Under the pieces are notes generated by a model. The model was not told the DNA's origin and made no database searches. It saw only the letters and a program-made list of their open reading frames with translations. DNA of 64,000 nt, from contig JBMYRB010000002.1 in assembly GCA_049601915.1 (NCBI GenBank), forward strand, positions 558,001 to 622,000, written 5' to 3'. The DNA is from UBA8079 sp049601915 (lineage in GTDB: Bacteria > Pseudomonadota > Alphaproteobacteria > UBA6615). The position numbers were made by a program, and so were the translations under genes. Positions 51,480 to 60,534 of the stretch are shown here, piece after piece; position 1 is the first letter of the stretch; each line of letters begins with the position of its first letter.

Positions 51480-53270
51480 ATGGCGAAGAAAAAAACACCC
51501 TATATGGACGATCAGTCACGGACCGATGTGCGCGATGGCATGCGGATTGACTGGGATGTGCCCATAGAGATGGATGACGGCGTTGTTCTGCGCTGCGACG
51601 TCTATCGGCCGATCAAGAACGGCAAGTACGGCGTCATCATGACCTACGGGCCGTACGGCAAGCTCCTCCACTTTGAGGATGCCTATGCCGACCAGTATAC
51701 GCGCATGCTCGAGGATTTCCCCGAGATCGGCGCCGGCACCAGCGAGAAGTATCAGAACTGGGAGGTCGTCGACCCCGAGCGTTGGGTGCCTGACAATTAC
51801 GTCTGCATCCGTGTCGACGGCCGCGGCACTGGTCGCTCTCCGGGTGTCATCGATATCTGGTCCCTGCGAGAGGCGCAGGATCTGGCGATCTGCATCGACT
51901 GGGCGGGTGTCCAGTCCTGGTCGAACGGCAAGGTCGGCCTGAACGGTATTTCCTACTATGCCGAAAACCAGTGGCAGGCTGCGGCGTTGCAGCCCAAGCA
52001 TCTCGCGGCGATCTGCCCGTGGGAGGGTGCGGCCGACTTCTACCGCGACATGGCCCATCACGGCGGCATCATGTGTAACGGCTTCGTCAAGGACTGGTCG
52101 GAAGCCCAGGTCTATTCGGTTCAGCACGGCAAGGGCTCGAACGGCCCGCGTTCGCGCATGAATGCCGAATGGGTCGGCGGCCCGATCACCCTGACAGAGG
52201 AAGAGCTCGGCGCCAACCGGAACAATTTCTACGAGGACTGCCTCGCCCGGAAGCTCGACACCGATGAGTTCTGGCAGTCGCGCATGCCCGACTGGGACAA
52301 GGTCAAGGTGCCGATGCTGTCGACCGCCAACTGGGGCGGCCAGGGCCTGCATCCGCGCGGCAACTTCGAGGGTTTCACCCAGTCCAAGTCCAAGGAGAAG
52401 TGGCTCGAGGTGCACGGGATCGAGCACTGGACTCATTTCTATACCGACTACGGCATGGACCTGCAGAAGCGCTTCTTCGGATACTATCTGAAGGGTGAAA
52501 AGAACGGCTGGGACAAGCAGCCGAAGGTCCAGCTTCAGGTGCGTCACCCGGGCGAGGTGTTCGTCGAGCGCCACGAGAATGAGTGGCCGATCAAGCGGAC
52601 CCAATGGACAAATTTCTATATCGATCCGTCTAATATGAGCCTCTCGACCACGCCCCCGGAGAAGAAGGGCGAGGTCACCTATGGCGGCTTTTCCGATGGT
52701 GTAACGTTCATGTCGGATCCGCTGGAGGAGGATATGGAGATCACGGGGCCGATTGCCTCGAAGCTCTTCGTCTCGTCCTCGACCAGCGATGCGGACATGT
52801 TCCTAGTGCTCCGAGTGTTCGCACCGGACATGAAGGAAGTGACCTTCCAGGGAGCGCTCGATCCGCACACCCCGATCGCCCAGGGCTGGCTGCGCGCGTC
52901 GCACCGCAAGCTCGACGAGAAGAAGAGCCTGCCGTATCGCCCTTATCACACCCATGACGAGGAGCAGCCCCTTGATCCGGGCAAGACCTATGAGCTCGAC
53001 ATCGAGGTCTGGCCGACCTGCATCGTGGTGCCGAAGGGCTATCGCGTCGCGCTGTCGGTGCGGGGCCGGGATTATGTCTATCCGGGCGATTCCAACGTTC
53101 AGCTCGGTGAATATGCCAACTGGACCGGTTGCGCGATCTTCCGCCACGACGATCCGCGGGACCGGCCGGCCGAAACCTTCGGCGGTGATGTGACACTGCA
53201 TACCGGGCCAAAGGAACAGGCCCATGTGATGCTACCGATCATCCCCGGGAAAAAGGGCAGCAGGAAGTAA
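51480..53270 (+). CDS. CocE/NonD family hydrolase, array member 1
   Basis: Alpha/beta hydrolase of the peptidase S15 type, whose known members cleave esters or amides (cocaine esterase, glutaryl-acylases). The 596-residue protein has the S15 domain (about 15-345), with the nucleophile Ser158 in GLNGISYYAENQWQ and a His pair in EVHGIEHW (312, 316), followed by the PepX-C jelly-roll (about 365-590, ending HVMLPIIPGKK). At 284-287 it reads NWGG where CocE has the acid GWYD. No signal peptide. First of five tandem paralogues, 122 bases before the second; GGGAG precedes the ATG. Confidence 0.9.
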   Translation: MAKKKTPYMDDQSRTDVRDGMRIDWDVPIEMDDGVVLRCDVYRPIKNGKYGVIMTYGPYGKLLHFEDAYADQYTRMLEDFPEIGAGTSEKYQNWEVVDPERWVPDNYVCIRVDGRGTGRSPGVIDIWSLREAQDLAICIDWAGVQSWSNGKVGLNGISYYAENQWQAAALQPKHLAAICPWEGAADFYRDMAHHGGIMCNGFVKDWSEAQVYSVQHGKGSNGPRSRMNAEWVGGPITLTEEELGANRNNFYEDCLARKLDTDEFWQSRMPDWDKVKVPMLSTANWGGQGLHPRGNFEGFTQSKSKEKWLEVHGIEHWTHFYTDYGMDLQKRFFGYYLKGEKNGWDKQPKVQLQVRHPGEVFVERHENEWPIKRTQWTNFYIDPSNMSLSTTPPEKKGEVTYGGFSDGVTFMSDPLEEDMEITGPIASKLFVSSSTSDADMFLVLRVFAPDMKEVTFQGALDPHTPIAQGWLRASHRKLDEKKSLPYRPYHTHDEEQPLDPGKTYELDIEVWPTCIVVPKGYRVALSVRGRDYVYPGDSNVQLGEYANWTGCAIFRHDDPRDRPAETFGGDVTLHTGPKEQAHVMLPIIPGKKGSRK

Positions 53271-53392
53271 GCGAAAGACACAATCGGGCGGTCCGGAGAT
53301 ACGGGTAGCCCGAAATGTTTCCGAAGAGTGTATCAAGGAAAACACCTGCGTGAGGTCCCTTAGAAAGGCCTCGGCACGTGGGAGGGAAGACA

Positions 53393-55162
53393 ATGGACGA
53401 TATCAAGTATCCCGGCGACCCGATGTTCAAGACCGAGGTTCGCGAGGGCATGCGCGTCGACTGGGACGTACCGATCGAGATGGATGACGGCCTCGTCCTG
53501 CGTGCCAATGTCTACCGCCCGGACGATGATGGGCAGTATCCGGTCGTTATGTCTCACGGTCCTTATGGAAAGGATCTCCACTTCGAGGAGATCTACAAAA
53601 CCTGCTGGGATCTGATGTGCGAAAACCACCCGGACGTGCCGCGGGGATCGACGAACATCCATCAGAGCTGGGAAGTCTGCGACCCCGAGAAGTGGGTGCC
53701 GAAAGGCTATGTCGTCATCCGCGTCGATTCCCGGGGTGCGGGGCGATCACCGGGCTATCTGGAACATTGGAGCCCGCGCGAGACCCGGGATTTTGCCGAT
53801 TGCATCGACTGGGCCGGCGTCCAACCCTGGTCGAACGGCAAGGTCGGCCTGTCGGGTATTTCATATTACGCGGTCAATCAGTGGCAAGTCGCGGCCCTGC
53901 AGCCGAAGCATTTGGCGGCCATCTGCCCGTGGGAAGGCTTCAACGATTTCTATCGTGAGCTCGCCTACCAGAACGGTATCTACGACTCCTTCGCACGCCA
54001 CTGGTACGACATGCAGATTCTGAAGATCCAGCATGGCTACGGTGACCGTGGCTGGGCCTCCCGGGCCAACGGCGAGCTCGCCGCAGGGCCGAACACCCTC
54101 TCAGACGAGGAACTGGCCGCCAACCGATACGATCTCTACGGAACGTATATTTCCCATCCCCTGGACGACGATTACTACGCGTCACTGACGCCCGATCTGT
54201 CGAAGGTCGAGGTGCCGGTGCTGAGCTGCGCCAACTGGGGCGGTGCGCCGCTGCATCCGCGCGGCAACTTCAACGGTTTCATGCGATCGGGCTCGAAGGA
54301 GAAATATCTCGAGGTCCATGGGCTTGAACACTGGTCGCTCTACTACACCGACTATGGCAACGATCTGCAGTGGCGCTTCTTCGACTGCTATCTGAAGGAC
54401 GACGATTCCGGCTGGAAGGATCAGCCGCGTGTCTCCCTGAATGTGCGCCATCCCGGTGAAAAGTTTGTTCTGCGCGACGAGGAAGACTGGCCGCTGCCCC
54501 GAACCACGTACACTAAGTATCACTTGGAGCCGGTCGGCCAAGTGCTGTCCGAAGCACCGGCCAGCGAGGCCGCGGAGATTACCTATGCGGCGATTGGCGA
54601 CGGGCTGACCTTCCTGTCGAACCCGATGGCGGCGGATACGGAACTCTGTGGCCCGATGGCGGTGAAACTCAGCATCTCTTCCGACACCAAGGACGCGGAT
54701 CTGTTCGTCATTCTGCGGGTTTTCCAGTCCGACATTAAGGAAGTCACGTTTCGTGGCGCGCTCGATCCGCACACGCCGGTCGCGTCCGGTTGGCTGCGCG
54801 CGTCACACCGCAAGCTCGATCCCGAGCGCTCAACAGAGGCAGCGCCGTTTCACGCCAACGATGAAGTGCAGGAGCTCACGCCGGGCGAGGTCTACGAGGT
54901 CGACGTCGAGATTCACGCGTCAGGCATTGTGGTGCCTGAGGGCTACCGGTTCGGCCTGTCGATCAAGGGCTGCGACTATGTCTTCCCCGGGGAGACGGAT
55001 GCGGGCCTGTCCAATATGAAGAACACCTTCACGGGGGTCGGGCCGTTCCTGCATGATGACCCGGACAACCGTCCGCCAGAAGTGTTCGACAACAATGTCA
55101 CGGTACATCTGGGCGGTGACAATGCCGGCTATTTGCTGCTGCCAATCATTCCGGCGAAGTAA
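53393..55162 (+). CDS. CocE/NonD family hydrolase, array member 2
   Basis: A 589-residue paralogue started at the ATG at 53393 (GGGAGGGAAG just before). Nucleophile Ser157 in GLSGISYYAVNQWQ; SCANWGGAPLHPRGN at the acid position; His in EVHGLEHWSLYY; C-terminal jelly-roll ending LLLPIIPAK. It is most similar to member 3: they share MFKTEVREGMRVDWDVPIEM-like starts, PDVPRGS and AEITYAA/AITYEA blocks almost word for word, which points to a late duplication. Members 2-5 are separated by only 11-20 bases and form one operon. Substrate unknown. Confidence 0.9.
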   Translation: MDDIKYPGDPMFKTEVREGMRVDWDVPIEMDDGLVLRANVYRPDDDGQYPVVMSHGPYGKDLHFEEIYKTCWDLMCENHPDVPRGSTNIHQSWEVCDPEKWVPKGYVVIRVDSRGAGRSPGYLEHWSPRETRDFADCIDWAGVQPWSNGKVGLSGISYYAVNQWQVAALQPKHLAAICPWEGFNDFYRELAYQNGIYDSFARHWYDMQILKIQHGYGDRGWASRANGELAAGPNTLSDEELAANRYDLYGTYISHPLDDDYYASLTPDLSKVEVPVLSCANWGGAPLHPRGNFNGFMRSGSKEKYLEVHGLEHWSLYYTDYGNDLQWRFFDCYLKDDDSGWKDQPRVSLNVRHPGEKFVLRDEEDWPLPRTTYTKYHLEPVGQVLSEAPASEAAEITYAAIGDGLTFLSNPMAADTELCGPMAVKLSISSDTKDADLFVILRVFQSDIKEVTFRGALDPHTPVASGWLRASHRKLDPERSTEAAPFHANDEVQELTPGEVYEVDVEIHASGIVVPEGYRFGLSIKGCDYVFPGETDAGLSNMKNTFTGVGPFLHDDPDNRPPEVFDNNVTVHLGGDNAGYLLLPIIPAK

Positions 55163-55174
55163 AGGAAAATTTCC

Positions 55175-56944
55175 ATGGCCGACATTAAATATAACGGCGA
55201 TCCGCTGTTCAAGACCGAGGTCCGCGAGGGCATGCGTGTCGACTGGGATGTACCGATCGAGATGGATGACGGACTTGTGCTGCGCGCTAACGTGTATCGC
55301 CCGGACGATGATGTTCAGTACCCGGTCATCATGTCCTACGGCCCATACGGTAAGGACCTCCACTTCGAGGAACTCTACAAGACCTGCTGGGATCTGATGT
55401 GCGAGAACCACCCGGACGTCCCGCGCGGGTCTTCCAATATTCACCAGGCCTGGGAAGTCGCGGATCCGGAGAAATGGGTGCCGCGCGGATACGCGCTCGT
55501 GCGCGTGGATTCACGCGGTGCAGGTCGTTCCCCGGGCTATCTCGAGCATTTCAATGCACGTGAGACCAAGGATTTCCACGACTGCATCGAATGGGGCGGC
55601 GTCCAGCCCTGGTCGAACGGCAAGGTCGGCCTGAGCGGTATCTCCTATTACGCAATCAACCAGTGGCAGGTGGCCGCGACCCAGCCGTCGCATCTGGCTG
55701 CGATCTGCCCCTGGGAAGGCTCGACCGACTATTACCGCGAGGGCAGCTATCACGGTGGTATCTACTCGACCTTCGCCAAGAACTGGTACGACATGCAGAT
55801 CATGAAGCTGCAGCATGGCTATGGCGATCGGGGGTTTCGGTCCCGCGCCAATGGCGAGTGGGCGGCAGGTCCGGAGACCCTCTCTGATAACGAGTTGGGT
55901 GCCAGCCGGTTCGATCTGCATAAATCCATGCGCGCCCATCCTCTCTACGACGAGTTTTTCGAGGAACGCGAGGTCGACTATTCGAAAATCGAGGTGCCGA
56001 TCCTGAGCTGCGCTAACTGGGGCGGCGCACCGCTGCATCCGCGCGGTAACTTCGACGGCTACATGCTGTCGGGTTCCAAGGAAAAGTGGCTCGAGGTGCA
56101 TGGTCTCGAGCACTGGTCGCTCTACTACACCGATTACGGCAACGACCTGCAGTGGCGCTTCTTCGATTGTTTCCTGAAAGGTGACGATTCCGGCTGGAAG
56201 GACCAGCCGCGCGTGTTGCTGAACGTGCGCCACCCGGGCGAGGTCTTCGTGCCGCGCAACGAGGAAGACTGGCCGCTGCCGCGGACCGAATGGACCAAGT
56301 TCCATTTCGAACCCGCGGGCCAGATCCTGTCGGATGCACCGGCCAGAGAGAGCACAGCGATCACCTACGAAGCGATGGGTGACGGGCTGACGTTCTTGTC
56401 GGATCCGGCGGCCGAGGATACCGAAATCTGTGGTCCCATGGCCGTGAAGCTCAACGTTTCATCCGATACCAAGGACGCGGACATGTTCGTCGTGCTGCGC
56501 GTGTTCCAGTCGGATATGAAGGAAGTCACGTTCCGCGGTGCGCTCGATCCGCACACGCCGGTGGCATCGGGCTGGCTGCGCGCGTCCCACCGCAAGCTCG
56601 ATCCGGCACGCACGAAGGAGTGGGCGCCGTACCACACCCATGACGAGGTGCAGGAACTGAGGCCGGGCGAGATCTATGAGCTCGACATTGAGATTCACGG
56701 ATCGGGCATCGTGGTGCCGAAGGGATACCGGTTCGCGCTGTCGATCCGGGGTTGCGACTATGTCTATCCCGGAGAGCCGAATGCGGGCCTGTCGAACATG
56801 AAGAACACCTTCACCGGGGTCGGGCCGTTCCTGCATGACGATCCGACCGACCGTCCGCCTGAAGTGTTCGACAATAATGTGACGGTGCATCTGGGCGGCG
56901 ATCATGCCGGCTATCTGTTGCTGCCGATCATCCCGGCAAAGTAG
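55175..56944 (+). CDS. CocE/NonD family hydrolase, array member 3
   Basis: A 589-residue paralogue, 12 bases after member 2 and preceded by AAAGGAAAA. Nucleophile Ser157 in GLSGISYYAINQWQVAATQP; SCANWGGAPLHPRGNFDGY; EVHGLEHWSLYYTDYGN; PepX-C domain with ELDIEIHGSGIVVPKGYRFA and GYLLLPIIPAK. It keeps the same length as member 2, with differences scattered over the whole protein and no visible decay, so both copies appear to be maintained. Confidence 0.9.
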   Translation: MADIKYNGDPLFKTEVREGMRVDWDVPIEMDDGLVLRANVYRPDDDVQYPVIMSYGPYGKDLHFEELYKTCWDLMCENHPDVPRGSSNIHQAWEVADPEKWVPRGYALVRVDSRGAGRSPGYLEHFNARETKDFHDCIEWGGVQPWSNGKVGLSGISYYAINQWQVAATQPSHLAAICPWEGSTDYYREGSYHGGIYSTFAKNWYDMQIMKLQHGYGDRGFRSRANGEWAAGPETLSDNELGASRFDLHKSMRAHPLYDEFFEEREVDYSKIEVPILSCANWGGAPLHPRGNFDGYMLSGSKEKWLEVHGLEHWSLYYTDYGNDLQWRFFDCFLKGDDSGWKDQPRVLLNVRHPGEVFVPRNEEDWPLPRTEWTKFHFEPAGQILSDAPARESTAITYEAMGDGLTFLSDPAAEDTEICGPMAVKLNVSSDTKDADMFVVLRVFQSDMKEVTFRGALDPHTPVASGWLRASHRKLDPARTKEWAPYHTHDEVQELRPGEIYELDIEIHGSGIVVPKGYRFALSIRGCDYVYPGEPNAGLSNMKNTFTGVGPFLHDDPTDRPPEVFDNNVTVHLGGDHAGYLLLPIIPAK

Positions 56945-56955
56945 GCCCGAACGCG

Positions 56956-58734
56956 GTGAAAAAAACCTATGCTGGTGACCCGCAGTTCCGCACGCAAGTG
57001 CGGGACGGGATGCGTATCGATTGGGACGTGCCGATCGAGATGGACGACGGCAACGTCCTGCGGGCGGACATCTTCCGCCCCAACAAGCGGGGACGGTTTC
57101 CCGTCATCATGAGCCATGGCCCCTATGCCAAGGGGTTGGCGTTCCAGGAGGGATACGAGACCGCCTGGAACATCATGATCGAGACCTTCCCCGAGGTCGC
57201 GCAAGGCACGACGAACAAATATGCCAATTGGGAGGTCGTAGACCCCGAGAAATGGGTGCCGGACGACTATGTGGTCATCCGGATCGATTCACGAGGTTCC
57301 GGACGATCGCCTGGCGTAGTCGACGTGCGGTCGCCGCGCGAAACGCGTGACTTCGCGGCCTGCATCGATTGGGCCGGCGTGCAGCCCTGGTCGAACGGCA
57401 AGGTCGGGCTCAATGGTATCTCCTACTACGCGATTAACCAGTGGCATGTGGCGGCGTTGAAGCCCAAGCATCTGACGGCGCTGTGCGTCTGGGAAGGGGC
57501 TGGGGACTATTATCGGGATTCCAACTATCACGGCGGCATCCTGTCAACCTTCGTGACCAACTGGTACGACAAGCAGGTGGAATCCGTGCAGTACGGGCTG
57601 GGCAAGAACGGGCCGCGCTCGGCGGTTCACGGCGATCTCGTCTGTGGGCCCGAGACCTTCTCGCGGGCCACGCTAAAGAAGAACCGCACCGACCTGCCGC
57701 ATGAGCTGCGCAATCGCACGTTCGACGATGAATGGTACCGGGGTCGCTCGGCCGACTGGTCGAAGATCGATGTGCCGGTGCTGTCGGCGGGTAACTGGGG
57801 CGGACAGGGGCTCCATCCGCGCGGCAACATCGATGGCTTCGTGCAAGCCGCCTCGAAACAAAAATGGCTGGAGATGCATGGCCGCGAGCACTGGACCGAG
57901 TTCTACACGGATTATGGCCTCGACCTGCAGAAGCGGTTCTTCGGGCATTTCCTGAAGGGCAATGACACCGGCTGGAAGAAGCAGCCGAAGGTTCTCCTCA
58001 ACGTGCGCCACCCCGACGAAGTTTTCGTTCCGCGTACCGAAGGCGAGTGGCCGATCAAGCGCACCAAGTGGACCAAGGCCTATCTTGATCCTGCGAGTGG
58101 GGCGCTGGCGGCTCGCAAGCCCGAACGCAAACAGAAGATCACCTATGCGGCGCTCGGGGATGGCGTGACGTTTCTCGCGCCCGCGTCCAACAAACCGCAG
58201 GAGCTCACGGGACCGCTGGCCGCCAAGCTGTTCGTGTCGTCGGAGACCAGGGACGCGGATTTGTTCCTTGTGGTGCGGTTGTTTGCCCCCGACCTGAAGG
58301 AGGTCACCTTCAAGGGGGCGCTCGATCCGCACACGCCGATCGCGCAGGGCTGGCTGCGGGCGTCGCACCGCAAGCTCGACCGGAAGAGGTCGCGCAAATA
58401 TCAGCCCTATCACAGCCATGACGAGGAGCAGCCCCTCAAGCCCGGGACCGTGTACGAGCTGGATGTGGAGATATGGCCCACATCCATCGTCGTGCCGCCG
58501 GGCTACCGCCTGGGGCTGACGGTCCGGGGCCGGGATTATGTTTATCCCGGCGGGTCGGGCGGCCGCTTGTCGAACATGAAGAACGAATTCACCGGCGTCG
58601 GGCCCTTCGTCCATGATGGCCGGGACGCGCGGGTCTATGGCGGCAACGTCACGATCCATTGCGGGCCGAACCATCCGTCGCACCTGTTGCTACCGGTGAT
58701 CCCGCCGAAGCGCCGCGCGGCAAAACGCAAATAG
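56956..58734 (+). CDS. CocE/NonD family hydrolase, array member 4
   Basis: A 592-residue paralogue beginning with GTG (MKKTYAGDPQFRTQVRDGM), 11 bases after member 3. Nucleophile Ser156 in GLNGISYYAINQWHVAALKP; SAGNWGGQGLHPRGNIDGF; EMHGREHWTEFYTDYG. It differs from the others in a more basic C-terminus (PPKRRAAKRK) and in several lysine-rich surface stretches (RSRKYQPYHSHDEEQ). Its sequence in the acid region is closer to member 1 than to members 2 and 3. Confidence 0.9.
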   Translation: MKKTYAGDPQFRTQVRDGMRIDWDVPIEMDDGNVLRADIFRPNKRGRFPVIMSHGPYAKGLAFQEGYETAWNIMIETFPEVAQGTTNKYANWEVVDPEKWVPDDYVVIRIDSRGSGRSPGVVDVRSPRETRDFAACIDWAGVQPWSNGKVGLNGISYYAINQWHVAALKPKHLTALCVWEGAGDYYRDSNYHGGILSTFVTNWYDKQVESVQYGLGKNGPRSAVHGDLVCGPETFSRATLKKNRTDLPHELRNRTFDDEWYRGRSADWSKIDVPVLSAGNWGGQGLHPRGNIDGFVQAASKQKWLEMHGREHWTEFYTDYGLDLQKRFFGHFLKGNDTGWKKQPKVLLNVRHPDEVFVPRTEGEWPIKRTKWTKAYLDPASGALAARKPERKQKITYAALGDGVTFLAPASNKPQELTGPLAAKLFVSSETRDADLFLVVRLFAPDLKEVTFKGALDPHTPIAQGWLRASHRKLDRKRSRKYQPYHSHDEEQPLKPGTVYELDVEIWPTSIVVPPGYRLGLTVRGRDYVYPGGSGGRLSNMKNEFTGVGPFVHDGRDARVYGGNVTIHCGPNHPSHLLLPVIPPKRRAAKRK

Positions 58735-58754
58735 AGATAATTGGGGGAACGACC

Positions 58755-60527
58755 ATGAGCACGACGATCCAGACACCTGGCGACAGCCAGATGACGACGA
58801 AGGTCAATGACGGGATGCGCATCGATTGGGATGTGCCGCTCAAGATGGACGACGGGATCGTCCTGCGCGCGGATATCTACCGCCCGGATGACGACGACCA
58901 GTATCCGGTGATCATCAGCTATGGCCCTTACGCGAAGTGGCTCGCCTGGGAAGACGGCTATCCCTACCAGTGGAAGCAGATGCTCGAGGATTACCCAGAC
59001 TGCCTCGCCGGGTCGTCGAACCGCTACCAGAACTGGGAGCTGGTCGATCCCGAGAAATGGGTCCCGGACGGATATATCTGCATGCGCGTAGATTCACGTG
59101 GTGCCGGTCGGTCCCAGGGCTTCCTCGACGTCTGGTCGGCGCGCGAGGCCGAGGATTTTGCGGCCTGTATCGACTGGGCAGGTACCCAGGCATGGTCGAA
59201 CGGCAAGGTTGGTACCTCGGGAATTTCCTACTACGGCATGAATCAGTGGCAAGTCGCCTCGCTTCAGCCCAAGCACCTGGCCGCGATGTGCGTCTGGGAG
59301 GGTGCCGCAGACTTCTATCGCGACATGGGACATCACGGCGGCATCGCCTGCCGTTTCCCGTCGATCTGGTTCAACTCCGCCGTCGTGCCGCGCCAGCACG
59401 GCAAGGGTGCCTACGGCATGAAGAGCCGGCTGAACGGCGAGTGGATCTCCGGTCCCGAGACCCTGTCGGAGGAGGAGTTGGCGGACAATCGCACCGACTA
59501 TGGCCGTGACATCCTCGCCCACCCCCTAGTCGACGATTACTGGAGGGCCCGGATGCCAGACTATTCCAAGATCAATGTGCCGCTGCTGTCATCGGGGAAC
59601 TGGGGCGGTGTCGGCCTGCACCCGCGCGGCAACACGGAAGGCTATGTGAATTCGGCCAGCGATCAGAAATGGCTGGAGATTCATGGACTGGAGCATTTCA
59701 CCCATTACTACACCGACTACGGCATCGACCTGCAGCGGCGTTTCCTCGGGCATTTCCTCAAGGGCGAGGACACCGGCTGGGGCGAGCAGCCGAAGGTACA
59801 GTTGCTGATCCGTCATCCCGATGAGGTGTTTGTCGAACGGGCCGAGGATGAATGGCCGATTCCGCGTACGGATTGGACCGAGATGTATCTCGATCCTACG
59901 GGCAAGACCCTGTCGGACACGCCGATGGCCGAGGCGCAAAGCTGGACCTACGAAGCGATGGGTGATGGCGCGACGTTCCTCACACCGCCGATGGAAAAAG
60001 AGACCGAGATCACGGGTCCTGTCGCGGCTAAGCTGTTCATCTCATCGGAGACAGAGGATGCTGATCTGTTTCTCGTCCTGCGGGCCTTTAAGCCGGACAT
60101 GAAGGAGGTCGTCTACAAGGGTGCCAACGATCCCCACACGCCGGTTGGGCTCGGCTGGTTACGCGCATCACACCGCAAGCTCGATCCCGATCAGACGCTG
60201 CCCTATCGGCCGTATCACGCCCATGATGAGGTGCAGCCCCTGACGCCGGGTGAGATCTATGAGCTCGATATCGAGATATGGCCGACGTCGATCGTGTTGC
60301 CGGAGGGCTATCGTCTCGGTCTGAGCGTGCGCGGGCGGGACTATGTGTGGCCGGGCTGGACCCCGGGGGATCCGATGATCGCGGGGCGGGTGCAGTATGG
60401 TGTCGGGCCGTTCAAGCACGAGATGCCGTCCAACCGGCCCCTCGACGTCTATGGCAAGAAGGTCACGATTCACGCCGGGCCCGACCACCCGGCGCACCTG
60501 TTGCTGCCGGTGATTCCGGAGAAATAG
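58755..60527 (+). CDS. CocE/NonD family hydrolase, array member 5
   Basis: A 590-residue paralogue started at the ATG at 58755 with GGGGGAAC before it; the frame is open back into member 4 but that part has no homology. Nucleophile Ser158 in GTSGISYYGMNQWQVASLQP; SSGNWGGVGLHPRGNTEGY; EIHGLEHFTHYYTDYGID (His-Phe instead of His-Trp). PepX-C ends HPAHLLLPVIPEK. Last gene of the array; the convergent methyltransferase remnant begins 7 bases after its stop. Confidence 0.9.
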   Translation: MSTTIQTPGDSQMTTKVNDGMRIDWDVPLKMDDGIVLRADIYRPDDDDQYPVIISYGPYAKWLAWEDGYPYQWKQMLEDYPDCLAGSSNRYQNWELVDPEKWVPDGYICMRVDSRGAGRSQGFLDVWSAREAEDFAACIDWAGTQAWSNGKVGTSGISYYGMNQWQVASLQPKHLAAMCVWEGAADFYRDMGHHGGIACRFPSIWFNSAVVPRQHGKGAYGMKSRLNGEWISGPETLSEEELADNRTDYGRDILAHPLVDDYWRARMPDYSKINVPLLSSGNWGGVGLHPRGNTEGYVNSASDQKWLEIHGLEHFTHYYTDYGIDLQRRFLGHFLKGEDTGWGEQPKVQLLIRHPDEVFVERAEDEWPIPRTDWTEMYLDPTGKTLSDTPMAEAQSWTYEAMGDGATFLTPPMEKETEITGPVAAKLFISSETEDADLFLVLRAFKPDMKEVVYKGANDPHTPVGLGWLRASHRKLDPDQTLPYRPYHAHDEVQPLTPGEIYELDIEIWPTSIVLPEGYRLGLSVRGRDYVWPGWTPGDPMIAGRVQYGVGPFKHEMPSNRPLDVYGKKVTIHAGPDHPAHLLLPVIPEK

Positions 60528-60534
60528 GCGCGCG

